A model generated the notes under the pieces. The model was not told the DNA's origin. It saw only the letters and a program-made list of their open reading frames with translations, and made no database searches. A stretch of 64,000 nt of DNA from Planctomicrobium sp051465645. GTDB taxonomy: Bacteria; Planctomycetota; Planctomycetia; Planctomycetales; Planctomycetaceae. The DNA lies in NCBI RefSeq assembly GCF_051465645.1, contig NZ_CP195790.1, positions 3,348,001 to 3,412,000 on the forward strand. The letters run 5' to 3'. How positions within the stretch are numbered: position 1 is the first letter of the stretch; each line of letters opens with the position of its first letter. The position numbers were made by a program, and so were the translations under genes. Of the stretch, positions 16,056 through 27,473 are shown piece after piece.

Positions 16056-17234
16056 TTACAGGATCGAAGGACCTTTAACCTGAATCCCTTTGATCATCAT
16101 CTTTAACTCTTCCACGTTTGGAGAGATTTCAAACGCGTCCGCACGACTGATCATTTCTCGAGTCACGAACGAATACAGCGAGTCATTGAAGAGCTGCATC
16201 CCTTCGTCTTTTCCGATACGAATTGCAGACGCCAGTTTCTCGTCCATCGACTCCAACACCAGCTTTCGCACCGTTGGATTGAAGAGCATGATCTCGACGA
16301 TCGGGACTCGTGACGGCTTGTCGACGATCGTCTTCAGAAGCTTCTGACCGACGATGGCCTTCATGTTCATCGCCATACTCGCGCGAATCGCGCTGTGCAT
16401 GCTCTGTGGGAACAAGTCGAGAATACGCTGAATGGTTCCCGGTGCACTCGAAGCGTGAATCGTTCCGTACACAAGGTGCCCGGTTTCCGCAGCATGGATC
16501 GCCGTTTCGAACGTTTCCTGGTCTCGCATTTCTCCCACGAGAATGATGTCTGGATCTTCTCGCACCGCATGTTTCATGGCGATGTGGAAGTCGATCACGT
16601 CCTGACCAATCTCTCGCTGATTGATCAAGCATTTATCCGCGGTGTACACGAACTCGATCGGGTCTTCGATCGTCAAGATATGCTTGCGATACTGCCCATT
16701 GATCCAGTTCAACATCGAGGAAATGGTCGTTGATTTCCCGGACCCGGTCACTCCGGCGAGCAACACCATCCCCTGATCGTACTTACACAAATCCACCATA
16801 ATTGGAGGCAGATAAAGCCCTTCGAATGGTGGAATCGACTGTTCAACCTTTCGAGCACAAAGGCCCGGTTTGCCAAGCTGTTTGAAGAGGTTCACACGAA
16901 ATCGCCAATTCGTTCCCTCGTACGGAACGATGTGCGAAAAGTCGGCTCCCCCATTTTGCTCCATGATGCGCTTATTGCGGTCATCCATCACTTCATAAAA
17001 CATCGCCCAGAGCTGCTCTGCTCCCAGCGGAGGCATCTGAAGCTCACGAATGGCCCCTCTCACCCGAAGCATGGCAGGCTTATCAGTCTGCAAATGCAAA
17101 TCTGACGCACCGTTCTTGATCTGCAGTCGGAAAAGCTTGTTGATCTCAGGATCAGGCGCATTCTTATCCACCTTTGGCGGGCCCATGATCTCGGCCTGCG
17201 GATTAACAGATGGTGCTGAACCGTGTGATGACAT
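16056..17234 (-). CDS. PilT-type retraction ATPase
   Basis: About 392 residues from ATG 17234, with AGGA 10 bp upstream; the frame runs open further 5' but with no good start. Features: the early PilT motif NGASDLHLQTDKPAMLRVRG, Walker A GVTGSGKST, Asp box TIEDPIEF, Walker B DPDIILVGEMRD, His box and AETGHLVYGTIHASS. These match PilT/PilU twitching-motility ATPases, which disassemble type IV pili. No zinc tetracysteine site is present, unlike the neighbouring GspE-type ATPase. A second ATPase next to it suggests a complete pilus-like system, although no pilC or pilD is in this window. A terminator follows. Confidence 0.93.
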   Translation of the reverse strand: MSSHGSAPSVNPQAEIMGPPKVDKNAPDPEINKLFRLQIKNGASDLHLQTDKPAMLRVRGAIRELQMPPLGAEQLWAMFYEVMDDRNKRIMEQNGGADFSHIVPYEGTNWRFRVNLFKQLGKPGLCARKVEQSIPPFEGLYLPPIMVDLCKYDQGMVLLAGVTGSGKSTTISSMLNWINGQYRKHILTIEDPIEFVYTADKCLINQREIGQDVIDFHIAMKHAVREDPDIILVGEMRDQETFETAIHAAETGHLVYGTIHASSAPGTIQRILDLFPQSMHSAIRASMAMNMKAIVGQKLLKTIVDKPSRVPIVEIMLFNPTVRKLVLESMDEKLASAIRIGKDEGMQLFNDSLYSFVTREMISRADAFEISPNVEELKMMIKGIQVKGPSIL

Positions 17235-18708
17235 GACACAAGTCCTGAGGTGAAGGGAGAAGATCTCGGAACGAACCACGCACAAGATTGAGCACACCCT
17301 GAAGGAAGTGCACGCTCCTGAGCTCCCGAAATCTTGATCGTGAATCGAAGAATTTGAACCGAACTGATTTCCACTGTTCTTTACGCGAAAACGGCAACAG
17401 TGGCGAACGAAAATTGTAACAGTGCAACCTCCAGAGGCCAAATCGACAACGAGTCATACTTTCCCCGATGCCGAAACCGCCTGAACTGCGACATGCCGCC
17501 AGAGGAAGCTCTCATATTTCCGGAATACTCCATCCCGACTCATGGAGAGAAGGGAAGACAGGAAACCGCCCATCCTCATTCATCCATATTCAACACACCT
17601 CTCAATTCAGCAAAACCACGAGTCGAGCCACGCAACCTGCGTCAAATTCCTGCACATTAATGAATTTTCCAATCGCGATTCATCGGTTCTCACCAACCGA
17701 TCAAAAGCCGTTTAAGACAACCCGAAAACCACTTCGACCTGCAAAAACCTCATCAACAGAAGTCTGAAACAGCCTGGAGCCCGGGTTGTAGTGACCATGC
17801 GTGTTTAAAACGGTGGAAAGCAATCTGAAACCTCTGAATTGCTATTGGCGATCTCTCTGTCGGATCGATGTTCCATATCGCAACGCCCTCATGTTGATTC
17901 ACGAAAAAAATTCGTCACTTGTGACCGACCTCACCAAAAAGAGCGAGGTAACGTTAACAGTGACCGATTGACGACCGAAATCGACGCGCGTAGAAATTGG
18001 TTAAGACGTTCTTTAGTTTTTTTGGCGAAAAAGTTAATTTCGCTGAAAAATACTTCGTGGACGCAAGGGGGAGTTGTGTTAGGATGGCATCCGTGTTTCA
18101 GGCGTCCCATGGAGGGAAAAATGCCTGTCTGAAATTGAAGCAACGCGTGAAGGCAGAGAATGTTAGGTCAAGAACGCGATTGCAGATTCCAGAGCAGGTT
18201 GGGCCTTTGGGAGGGAGTAAGGATGCTGTCGCCCCAATATTTCTCGAGCGAATCGATTCGAGGGACTTTTCTGGCTGCCCCACTCTTGATGCGGGGGTCA
18301 CCACCATCCAGATCCGACGGATGTCGGAGTTTGAATCAGGCCCCGTGGCCGATACGAACCTGAGTTCGTCGAGGCATCAAGCCATAATCAGCGACATCGA
18401 GTCTCATCAAATCCGAGACAACTGGGCGATGTCCTCCTGATTTGATTCCTGGTGTTCATCGTTCCCAATATTCAATCGTTCTGCCACCTCGGTCTCTCCT
18501 TCATGATGAATCCAATGTGTCTATTTGACTTTCACATTGATGCAATTTCACTGAACGGTGCTCAACACACTGCGTTGTGCGGAGCGAGTGGGGAACAACT
18601 CCGATTCAAACGATTCGGAAAAATTCGTATTTCTGGCAACCTGAGCTGAGTTGAGCCGGTTCGCCATATTTTTAAGACAATTCGTTAATTTTCGGCTAGG
18701 AGTAGAAC
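17235..18708. other. 1.5 kb gene-free region upstream of rpoD
   Basis: Divergent spacer between the pilT-like gene and rpoD. None of the open frames inside it has a ribosome site or protein-like composition. Visible structure: an AT-rich block at about 18000-18050; three occurrences of TTAAGAC (17711-17717, 18001-18007, 18672-18678), the last two within a partly conserved stretch of about 26 bp; a perfect 12-bp palindrome CGAATCGATTCG at 18249-18260; and a G-rich stretch after 18060. It may hold a long rpoD leader or a non-coding RNA, which cannot be decided by reading. Confidence 0.5.
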
Positions 18709-20436
<1,728 letters not shown>

Positions 20437-20463
20437 TTCACTTTGATCAAGCCTGATAACGAC

Positions 20464-20497
20464 AAGCCGCTCACGTTTGCGTGAGCGGCTTTTTTTA
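20464..20497 (+). terminator. Rho-independent terminator after rpoD
   Basis: Perfect 12-bp stem AAGCCGCTCACG/CGTGAGCGGCTT (20464-20475 with 20480-20491) with a TTTG loop and a following T tract. Textbook intrinsic terminator. Confidence 0.95.
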
Positions 20498-20717
20498 TTG
20501 CAATCGCCGGTCATACAAAGTCGATTCCAGCGTCGTCAGTCCCGATGGAGCGATCCCCGTTTCACAGCCCATCCTCAAGTAAAATTCGTTCGTCCCAGCA
20601 GGAAGTGTGCTTCACACGCGACTGAGTCTGGCTTCTGCACAAGAGAACTCGCTACAGTAGTATTCAGGCTTCGACAAGGAGTCTGAGATTTCTAGAGTCG
20701 GGCAGAGGGGAGAGCCA

Positions 20718-22280
20718 ATGCTGATACAAGTTGCTGCTTCCCTTCTGTTACTTCTGACAGCACTGCTCATCAAGCTCGCTGGCCAGCGAGCGTCCATTGT
20801 GAACGTCATCGCCATCGGCGTTGGACTCGTTTCTGTGGGGTTGACCGCCTTTGAAATTGCCAAGGGTGAGCGAGGACCGACCACCGCACATTTTGATAAT
20901 GTCTCAGTCGCTGCGGCACTCGTCGCGACGGTCACTTGTCTGGTTGTCGCGTTTCTCCACTTCAACTCCAGACATGACAAGACCGGTCCCAGCTCCGTCC
21001 AATTATCAGCGACATTCTGGAGTGCCGGACTGCTCTCGCTGATTGGCGTCGGACTTCACCCAGCGCTCACATGGGCGACATTCCAGTTGAGCGTTGCTGC
21101 CTTACTTTTTTATGGGCGAGATCGTTCGCAGACGTTCGCGAAATATTGGAAACAACATTCCACACTACTCGTGGGAAGTGCGTTACTCGGAATCGGAACG
21201 ATCCTGCACCTTTCACACAGACCAGATGCGACATGGTCGTCGACTGGAATGGTTTTGATCATCTGTGGACTCGGTGGAGCGCTGAGATGGTTTCCGTTTC
21301 CACGTGTGATCGCGAGGCAGGAAAGCCAGGAACCGATTCTGGATGTCATTGCCTTGCGTTTTCTCCCGTCAATGACCGCAGCCGTTTTTCTCTGGCGTCT
21401 GGCAGAGCAGGTTCCGTTTATTCGCCAACAGGCATTCATCCTTGTGATTGCCAGCCTTTTCACACTGACGATCTGTACAACACGTATTTACAGGGAAGAA
21501 GTCTTCTCCCGTCGCATGACGTTTCTGTCGTTTTCGACACTGAGTGCATTGATCGTCGCGCTCTGCATTCAGAACTGGCAATGGGGGCATTTCGATGATC
21601 GCAACTGGTCGATCTCCTCGAACTTGCCGACCGGACAATCACTCTTTGTACTGATCCTTCTTTCTGAATCAACAACTTTACTTCTCTTCGTCTGCAGCCA
21701 TCGGCTCTTCCTCTCATCCGGAAATGGAAACGATGTCATCGCTCCACTGACGGGAGCGGTTTATCAACGCCCAATCGCTTCCATCCCCCTTGTCGCCGCA
21801 CTTGCCAACCTTTCCGGGCTGCCTCCGTTCCCAGGTTTCTGGTGGCGATTAGGACTGATTGTCGCCTGCCTGCTCCCTCATCATCAGTCTGGCCTGACAA
21901 AGATGATTGAAGGAGACAATGGATTCACATTGCTCGCAGTTGTGCTCCTGACCATTCTGATTCTCCAAAGTCTGGGGAACCTGAAGCTGATTCAACATGT
22001 CCTGCTGGAACAGCCATTTCGCGTCCGTGAAATGCCATTCAAACTGGTGACCTCGATTGCAACAGTCCTGATGCTGGTCTGTTTGCTCGCACTGTCATTC
22101 TGCCCTGTTTCGGTCAGTCGTTATCTCATGGACCCGAATGCAGATCTCCAGACTTCACTCTCTCAACGGAGTGAATCGCGAGACGCACGTCAGCACGATT
22201 TTACTTCCGCAATCAACATGAACTCGGATGTCTCGCGATCGTCCGGGCCTGTTCAATCTCTCTCCAACATGGATTTTTGA
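20718..22280 (+). CDS. NuoN/antiporter-like multi-pass membrane protein
   Basis: 520 residues with roughly a dozen hydrophobic segments. The sequence ANLSGLPPFPGFWWRLGLI near residue 360 corresponds to the conserved helix of complex I antiporter-type subunits (NuoL/M/N), where the pattern is (S/A)LxGxPPxxGFxxK. Here Arg stands where Lys is usual, and other family landmarks are weak, so it is a diverged NuoN-like protein rather than a standard subunit. It is not in a nuo cluster. The polar C-terminal tail (about 60 residues, Ser/Arg-rich) is soluble. The following LOG-family gene starts 2 bp after the stop, suggesting co-transcription. Confidence 0.75.
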   Translation: MLIQVAASLLLLLTALLIKLAGQRASIVNVIAIGVGLVSVGLTAFEIAKGERGPTTAHFDNVSVAAALVATVTCLVVAFLHFNSRHDKTGPSSVQLSATFWSAGLLSLIGVGLHPALTWATFQLSVAALLFYGRDRSQTFAKYWKQHSTLLVGSALLGIGTILHLSHRPDATWSSTGMVLIICGLGGALRWFPFPRVIARQESQEPILDVIALRFLPSMTAAVFLWRLAEQVPFIRQQAFILVIASLFTLTICTTRIYREEVFSRRMTFLSFSTLSALIVALCIQNWQWGHFDDRNWSISSNLPTGQSLFVLILLSESTTLLLFVCSHRLFLSSGNGNDVIAPLTGAVYQRPIASIPLVAALANLSGLPPFPGFWWRLGLIVACLLPHHQSGLTKMIEGDNGFTLLAVVLLTILILQSLGNLKLIQHVLLEQPFRVREMPFKLVTSIATVLMLVCLLALSFCPVSVSRYLMDPNADLQTSLSQRSESRDARQHDFTSAINMNSDVSRSSGPVQSLSNMDF

Positions 22281-22281
22281 A

Positions 22282-22875
22282 GTGTCTAAAGTTCAATCCC
22301 TATGCGTTTTTTGCGGATCTCGTCCGGGAAAAGATCCTGTCTGGGCGGCTGCAGCGACTGAGTTGGGAACCGAACTGGCTCGACACGGCATCCACATGGT
22401 TTATGGCGGCGGGAACGTTGGCATCATGGGAATCGTTGCCGACGCCGTCCTCGCAGGGGGAGGTGAAATCACTGGCGTCATTCCTGAATCGCTCGTCAAT
22501 CGCGAGCTGGCTCACCCCGGTGTCAAAGACATGCGGGTCGTCGTGTCGATGCACACTCGCAAAGCGTTGATGTCAGAGTTGTCACAAGGGTATATCGCCC
22601 TTCCCGGCGGGTTGGGCACGTTTGACGAACTGTTTGAAATCCTGACCTGGGCGCAACTCGGATTTCACCGCAAACCGGTCGCCATCCTGAATACGAATGG
22701 CTACTTCGACCCGTTGGTTGCCATGCTGGATTTCGCAGTTGAAAGTGACTTCATGAGAGCAGAACATCGAAGTCTGGTGTTCATTGCAAACACCGTGTCC
22801 GAGCTTTTGGCCCACTTCAAAATCGGAGTTCCCGACTTGGACGATGGCACAACTGCGATTCGGGAACTGGCATAA
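22282..22875 (+). CDS. LOG family (TIGR00730) Rossmann-fold protein
   Basis: 197 residues from GTG 22282, the natural start for a family of about 180-200 aa; an in-frame ATG at 22228 would overlap the preceding gene. Hallmarks: the N-terminal SLCVFCGSRPG, GGGNVGIMG, and the nucleotide-binding motif PGGLGTFDE. LOG proteins are cytokinin riboside 5'-monophosphate phosphoribohydrolases; bacterial homologs hydrolyse nucleoside 5'-monophosphates at the N-glycosidic bond and were long mislabelled lysine decarboxylases. It is probably co-transcribed with the NuoN-like gene, with no obvious functional tie. Confidence 0.93.
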   Translation: MSKVQSLCVFCGSRPGKDPVWAAAATELGTELARHGIHMVYGGGNVGIMGIVADAVLAGGGEITGVIPESLVNRELAHPGVKDMRVVVSMHTRKALMSELSQGYIALPGGLGTFDELFEILTWAQLGFHRKPVAILNTNGYFDPLVAMLDFAVESDFMRAEHRSLVFIANTVSELLAHFKIGVPDLDDGTTAIRELA

Positions 22876-23012
22876 ACCGAACGGAGTTCCCTGGCGGACG
22901 GTCAATTCGCACGCCGGTGTATACAGTGAATCGAGTTTTGCTCTAGAATATTCGGACTGGAATAACTGATCGCACAACGGTCACCTGACTTCGAGTTGCC
23001 GAGGACGACGTG

Positions 23013-24479
23013 ATGGCCAATCTCCCAACTCACAATTTCTGCGGACGTACCCGTCGTGAGTTTCTCTGGCAGTCGGGCTGCGGATTTGGTGGTGCAGCTC
23101 TTGCCAGCATGCTCACCCCCGACTTCTTCGCACAGCAGACCTATGCTGCAGATGGCGTCACTCCGTTCGTCAATCCTCTGGAGCCAAAGCAGCCGCATTT
23201 CGACGCGAAAGCAAAAGCTGTCATCTTCCTGTTTATGTACGGCGGCCCCAGCCATGTCGACACATTCGACTACAAGCCGGAAATGTACGGGCGGGACAAC
23301 CAGTCGATCGAAGTGAAGACTTTCGGGCGAGGCGGTCACAAAAATCAGGGACGCCTGATTGAACCTCGCTGGAAGTTCAAGCAGTACGGCGAGTGCGGCA
23401 AATATGTCAGCGACCTCTTTCCGCATCTCGGCCAGAAAGTCGATGACATTGCGTTCCTGCACTCCATGACTGCGGACAGTCCGATTCACGGGTCAGCCAT
23501 GCTCATGATGAATTCAGGAAAGCTCCTCAGCGGCAGTCCTTGTATGGGCTCCTGGGTGAATTACGGTCTGGGCACCGTCAATCAGAACCTGCCGGGCTTC
23601 GTTGTGATGCTCGATCCGAAAGGGGGCCCGATCTCCGGAGCGAAGAACTGGAGCTCCGGATATATGCCGGCCTCCTATCAGGCGACAGTCATGCGCCCCA
23701 AAGGAGACCCATTCCTCGACCTGAATCCTCCGCAGGACACAAGCAAATCGAGCCAGCGTCGCATGCTGGATTCATTGCGTGAATACAACGACGCGCATCT
23801 GGCGTCACGCGGTGACAACTCGAACCTTGCCGCACGGATCGCCAGTTACGAGTTGGCGTACAACATGCAGTCCTATGCTCCGGAAGCAGTCGATCTTGCT
23901 GAAGAGACGGCAGCGACTCAAGAACTTTATGGAATGGATGATCCCGTTTCTTCCACATTCGGGCGGCAGTGCCTGCTGGCTCGACGTCTGGTTGAACGCG
24001 GAGTCCGATTCATTCAAATTTATTCCGGTGGTGCTCACAACGACGCCAACTGGGACGCCCACACCGAGATGGAAGGGAATCATAACCTTCACGCGAAGGA
24101 GACTGACAAGCCGATCGCAGGCTTGCTTCAGGATCTCAAGCAACGCGGGTTACTCGACTCAACACTCATTGTCTGGAGTGGTGAATTCGGTCGCCAGCCC
24201 ACTGCTGAGTACGCCAAAGGAACCGGCCGCGACCACAATGCCTATGGGTTCACCTCATGGATGGCCGGGGGCGGAGTTAAAGGGGGCATCAGCTATGGAA
24301 CCACTGATGAACTTGGGGCTCGAGCCGTGGAGAACAAGCTGCACGTGCGGGATCTGCACGCAACCGCGCTGCATCAGATGGGGCTTGATCCAAACCGCCT
24401 GACTTACTTCTATGGCGGGCTCGATCAGAAGCTCGTTGGTGTTGAAGGGGCAGACCCGATCCGAGCGATTCTGGCCTAA
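23013..24479 (+). CDS. DUF1501 domain-containing secreted protein
   Basis: About 488 residues. ATG 23013 lies 8 bp after GAGG; the adjacent GTG 23010 is too close. A twin-arginine type signal (RTRREFLWQSGCGFGGAALA) marks export through Tat. The body is a sulfatase/alkaline-phosphatase-like fold typical of DUF1501: KAVIFLFMYGGPSHVDTFD near the start, then WSGEFGRQPT and GRDHNAYGF toward the end. In planctomycetes these genes usually sit beside DUF1549/DUF1553 cytochrome-like genes, but this copy stands alone. Enzymatic activity is unproven. A bidirectional terminator follows. Confidence 0.93.
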   Translation: MANLPTHNFCGRTRREFLWQSGCGFGGAALASMLTPDFFAQQTYAADGVTPFVNPLEPKQPHFDAKAKAVIFLFMYGGPSHVDTFDYKPEMYGRDNQSIEVKTFGRGGHKNQGRLIEPRWKFKQYGECGKYVSDLFPHLGQKVDDIAFLHSMTADSPIHGSAMLMMNSGKLLSGSPCMGSWVNYGLGTVNQNLPGFVVMLDPKGGPISGAKNWSSGYMPASYQATVMRPKGDPFLDLNPPQDTSKSSQRRMLDSLREYNDAHLASRGDNSNLAARIASYELAYNMQSYAPEAVDLAEETAATQELYGMDDPVSSTFGRQCLLARRLVERGVRFIQIYSGGAHNDANWDAHTEMEGNHNLHAKETDKPIAGLLQDLKQRGLLDSTLIVWSGEFGRQPTAEYAKGTGRDHNAYGFTSWMAGGGVKGGISYGTTDELGARAVENKLHVRDLHATALHQMGLDPNRLTYFYGGLDQKLVGVEGADPIRAILA

Positions 24480-24530
24480 CCAGTCCATCGCATCAGTCCA
24501 TCGCATCTCAGCTGTGAAGCATTGAAAACA

Positions 24531-24575
24531 AAAACGCATGGTGTTCTCGATTCGAGAGCACCATGCGTTTTTTAT
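24531..24575. terminator. Bidirectional terminator between DUF1501 gene and gcvPB
   Basis: Long stem AAAACGCATGGTG/CACCATGCGTTTT (24531-24543 with 24559-24571) with an inner CTCGA/TCGAG stem. A T run follows on both strands, suiting the two convergent genes. Confidence 0.92.
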
Positions 24576-24606
24576 GAGAGCAGGGAAGACGTCTGACTAA
24601 ATCGGT

Positions 24607-26070
24607 CTAGTCTTTGACGCAAGCGGTCCATTTCAACACTGGCTTCTTTGCCGCCGTCACTTCGTCAGGACGACGCACTGGAGTCGTGTGCGGAGCCTCA
24701 TGCAGGAAGTCACCGTCTTCTTTGACAATCGCACGAATCGCTTCGACGAAGGCATCGAGAGTTTCCTTCGATTCCGTCTCGGTCGGCTCGATCATCAACG
24801 CTTCTGGAACAACCAGTGGGAAGTACACGGTCGGAGCATGGAATCCGTAATCGAGCAATCGCTTGCAAACGTCGAGAGCGGTGATTCCTCGCTGATCTTT
24901 GAGCGTTTTGGCTGACGCGACAAACTCGTGCATGCAATATTCTCCATTTGGGACAGGGAGAACATCTCGCAGTTTCGCCTTCAAATAGTTCGCATTCAGC
25001 AGGGCATGCTCAGAAACATCTCGCAGGCCCTTCGCTCCCAGAGTGCGAAGATAGAAGTATCCACGAAGCAGAATTCCGACGTTACCGAAGAAGGTACGAA
25101 CGCGACCAACAGACTTGGCCGGATCTTTCAGTTCGTAGTTCCCTTCAGAATCCTGCACAACGACAGGACCTGGCAGGTAGTCAGCGAGGAAATCTCGAAC
25201 AGCGATCGGACCGGCACCTGGGCCGCCTGCTCCGTGCGGTCCAGTAAAGGTCTTGTGAACGTTGTAGTGCATCATGTCGCCGCCGAAATCACCGGGTCGG
25301 GTGATTCCGAGAATCGCGTTCATGTTGGCGCCATCGATATAGACCAATCCACCAACACTGTGAACAATCTCTGCGATCTGTGCGATTTCTTTTTCGAACA
25401 GTCCCAGCGTGTTCGGGTTCGTCACCATGAAGACAGCAGTGGTTCCATCGACTTTCGATCGCAATTCATCGAGGTCAACGAATCCACCCTTCGAGCTGTT
25501 CAACTGCACGCATTCAAAACCGGCCAATGCAGCACTGGCTGGATTTGTCCCGTGAGCGCTTGATGGAAACAGAACCTTGGTTCGCTTCTCACCCTTTTCA
25601 CGGAAGTAAGCTGCCGCAACAAGCAGCGCGGTAAACTCGCCTTGTGCCCCTGCTGCTGGTTGAAGAGAGACTGCAGGCAAACCAGAGATTTCGCCCAGCA
25701 TCTCCTGCATTTCGAACAGCATCTGGAGCATCCCCTGAGATGCATCCGGACGCTGGTACGGGTGCAGATCGCCAATCCCATGTACCTTGGCAAGCCGTTC
25801 ATGCCGCTTCGGGTTGTACTTCATCGTGCAACTGCCGAGCGGATAGAAGTGCGTATCAACGCACATGTTCTTTGTGGACAGATTGACGAAGTGGCGGACG
25901 ACATCCCCTTCGGCCAACTCCGGAAGTTCCGGTGCTGTTTGCGACATTGCGTCTGAAGGAAGCAGTGACTCCAGCGCGACGTCTGGAACGTCGGACGCCG
26001 GAAATTGAGCGGCCCGTCGTCCAGGGGAAGAAAGTTCAAACAGTGATTTGGTTGAGATTGTATTTCGCAT
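24607..26070 (-). CDS. gcvPB: Glycine dehydrogenase (decarboxylating) subunit 2
   Basis: C-terminal half of the two-subunit P-protein of the glycine cleavage system, which decarboxylates glycine and passes aminomethyl to lipoyl-H protein. 487 residues. The PLP lysine is K273 in MMHYNVHKTFTGPHGAGG, and FPSSAHGTNPASAALAGF is also characteristic. It lies 56 bp after gcvPA on the same strand, so both are surely one operon. GcvT, GcvH and lipoamide dehydrogenase are not next to it. The N-terminus is slightly extended relative to the core domain but the ATG is well supported. Confidence 0.97.
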   Translation of the reverse strand: MRNTISTKSLFELSSPGRRAAQFPASDVPDVALESLLPSDAMSQTAPELPELAEGDVVRHFVNLSTKNMCVDTHFYPLGSCTMKYNPKRHERLAKVHGIGDLHPYQRPDASQGMLQMLFEMQEMLGEISGLPAVSLQPAAGAQGEFTALLVAAAYFREKGEKRTKVLFPSSAHGTNPASAALAGFECVQLNSSKGGFVDLDELRSKVDGTTAVFMVTNPNTLGLFEKEIAQIAEIVHSVGGLVYIDGANMNAILGITRPGDFGGDMMHYNVHKTFTGPHGAGGPGAGPIAVRDFLADYLPGPVVVQDSEGNYELKDPAKSVGRVRTFFGNVGILLRGYFYLRTLGAKGLRDVSEHALLNANYLKAKLRDVLPVPNGEYCMHEFVASAKTLKDQRGITALDVCKRLLDYGFHAPTVYFPLVVPEALMIEPTETESKETLDAFVEAIRAIVKEDGDFLHEAPHTTPVRRPDEVTAAKKPVLKWTACVKD

Positions 26071-26126
26071 GACCGATGGAATCCTGAAATAAAAATGGAC
26101 CTAATGAACCGTTACCAGTGCCTGCG

Positions 26127-27467
26127 TTATCGCAACGCGGCCACAAGGCCATCGATTTCAGCCCGAGTTCGGGTTTCCGTTACGGCCACAAGGATTCCGT
26201 CTTGTGCGGCCGACGGCACAAGTGAGAAGCGTGAAAGTTCCGGGCCAATGTCGAACCCGGAAGCGGCTGCGTCACTGATGAAGTCGACCGGAGATCGGCC
26301 AGAAACTTTCAGAGTGAATTCTTTGAAGAACGGTGTGTTGAACATCAATTCAACACCGTCAATCGACGTTAACTGCTTCGCTGCATAATGGGCCTTTCGA
26401 ACCGAAAGCTCTGCAGCTTCGCGAATCCCTTGAGGGCCCAGCAGTGACATGTAAACGGTCGCCCGCAATGCCAGCAATCCCTGATTCGTACAGATGTTGC
26501 TGGTTGCCTTGTCACGACGGATGTGCTGTTCGCGTGTCTGCAATCCCAATGCGTAGCAGACCTTGCCATCGCGATCGAGTGTTTGCGTAATCAAGCGGCC
26601 CGGCATCTTGCGGACAAATTCTTGACGGCAAGCGAGGATGCCCAGGTAAGGTCCGCCGTATTGCAGCGGAATGCCCAGTGACTGACCTTCGGCAACGGCG
26701 ATATCGACACCGTATTCAGCAGGGCGTTTCAACAGACCAAGGCTGATCGGGTCGAACGAAACGACGGAGAGTGCTCCCTGTTTGTGAGCAATTTCGCTGA
26801 GGGCATCTGTCTCTTCGAGACACCCGAAAAAGTTTGGATGCTGGAAGATCACGCATGCCGTCTTGTCGTCAACGAGATCGGCTGCCTGACTGGCATCGGT
26901 CTTCCCGTCTACCAACGGCAACGTGATGACCTCGGTCCCGAGATTGAACAGGTAGGTTTCAATAATCTGGCGGTATTCAGGATGAACACCAGCAGAGATC
27001 GCGACCTTATCGTGACGACCGGTCACCCGCATCGACATGAACGCAGCTTCGCTGACTGCGGTTCCACCTTCGTACAGGCTTGCGTTGGAGACATCCATTC
27101 CTGTCAGTTCACAGATCAGTGTCTGGAACTCGAAGAATGCCTGAAGCGATCCCTGGCTTGCTTCCGGTTGATATGGAGTGTAGGCGGTATAGAACTCGCC
27201 CCGGCCAGTCACTTCATCGACGACGGATGGAACGTAGTGATCGTAAGCACCGCCCCCGAGGAAGCAGACGCGATCAGCGCGGTTCCGCATCGCGAGACGA
27301 CGAATATGCTGCTCAAGTTCGAGCTCGGACATGGCTGGCGGCAGATTCAGATCACGTTTCAGACGCAACTCATCAGGAACCTGCTTCAACAGGACTTCCA
27401 TCGAGTCAACGCCGATCTCTTTCAACATCTCCTGCTGTTGTGCAGCGGTGCTATACAGGTAAGCCAC
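26127..27467 (-). CDS. gcvPA: Glycine dehydrogenase (decarboxylating) subunit 1
   Basis: N-terminal half of the split P-protein, about 446 residues, forming the heterotetramer with GcvPB. Visible features include AYLYSTAAQQQEMLKEIGVD at the N-terminus, GGGAYDHYVPSVVDEV, TAYTPYQPEASQGSLQAFFE and LYEGGTAVSEA. The start is probably GTG 27467, 9 bp after GAGG; the TTG at 27473 is too close to that site. The subunit carries no PLP lysine, as usual for GcvPA. No glycine riboswitch was recognised upstream despite a 600-bp spacer. Confidence 0.96.
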   Translation of the reverse strand: MAYLYSTAAQQQEMLKEIGVDSMEVLLKQVPDELRLKRDLNLPPAMSELELEQHIRRLAMRNRADRVCFLGGGAYDHYVPSVVDEVTGRGEFYTAYTPYQPEASQGSLQAFFEFQTLICELTGMDVSNASLYEGGTAVSEAAFMSMRVTGRHDKVAISAGVHPEYRQIIETYLFNLGTEVITLPLVDGKTDASQAADLVDDKTACVIFQHPNFFGCLEETDALSEIAHKQGALSVVSFDPISLGLLKRPAEYGVDIAVAEGQSLGIPLQYGGPYLGILACRQEFVRKMPGRLITQTLDRDGKVCYALGLQTREQHIRRDKATSNICTNQGLLALRATVYMSLLGPQGIREAAELSVRKAHYAAKQLTSIDGVELMFNTPFFKEFTLKVSGRSPVDFISDAAASGFDIGPELSRFSLVPSAAQDGILVAVTETRTRAEIDGLVAALR

Positions 27468-27473
27468 GTCCAA

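Noticed and set aside
17997..18440. 147-codon open frame before rpoD
   Set aside because: It begins at TTG without a ribosome site, has no recognisable protein character, and lies in a region better explained as leader or promoter DNA.
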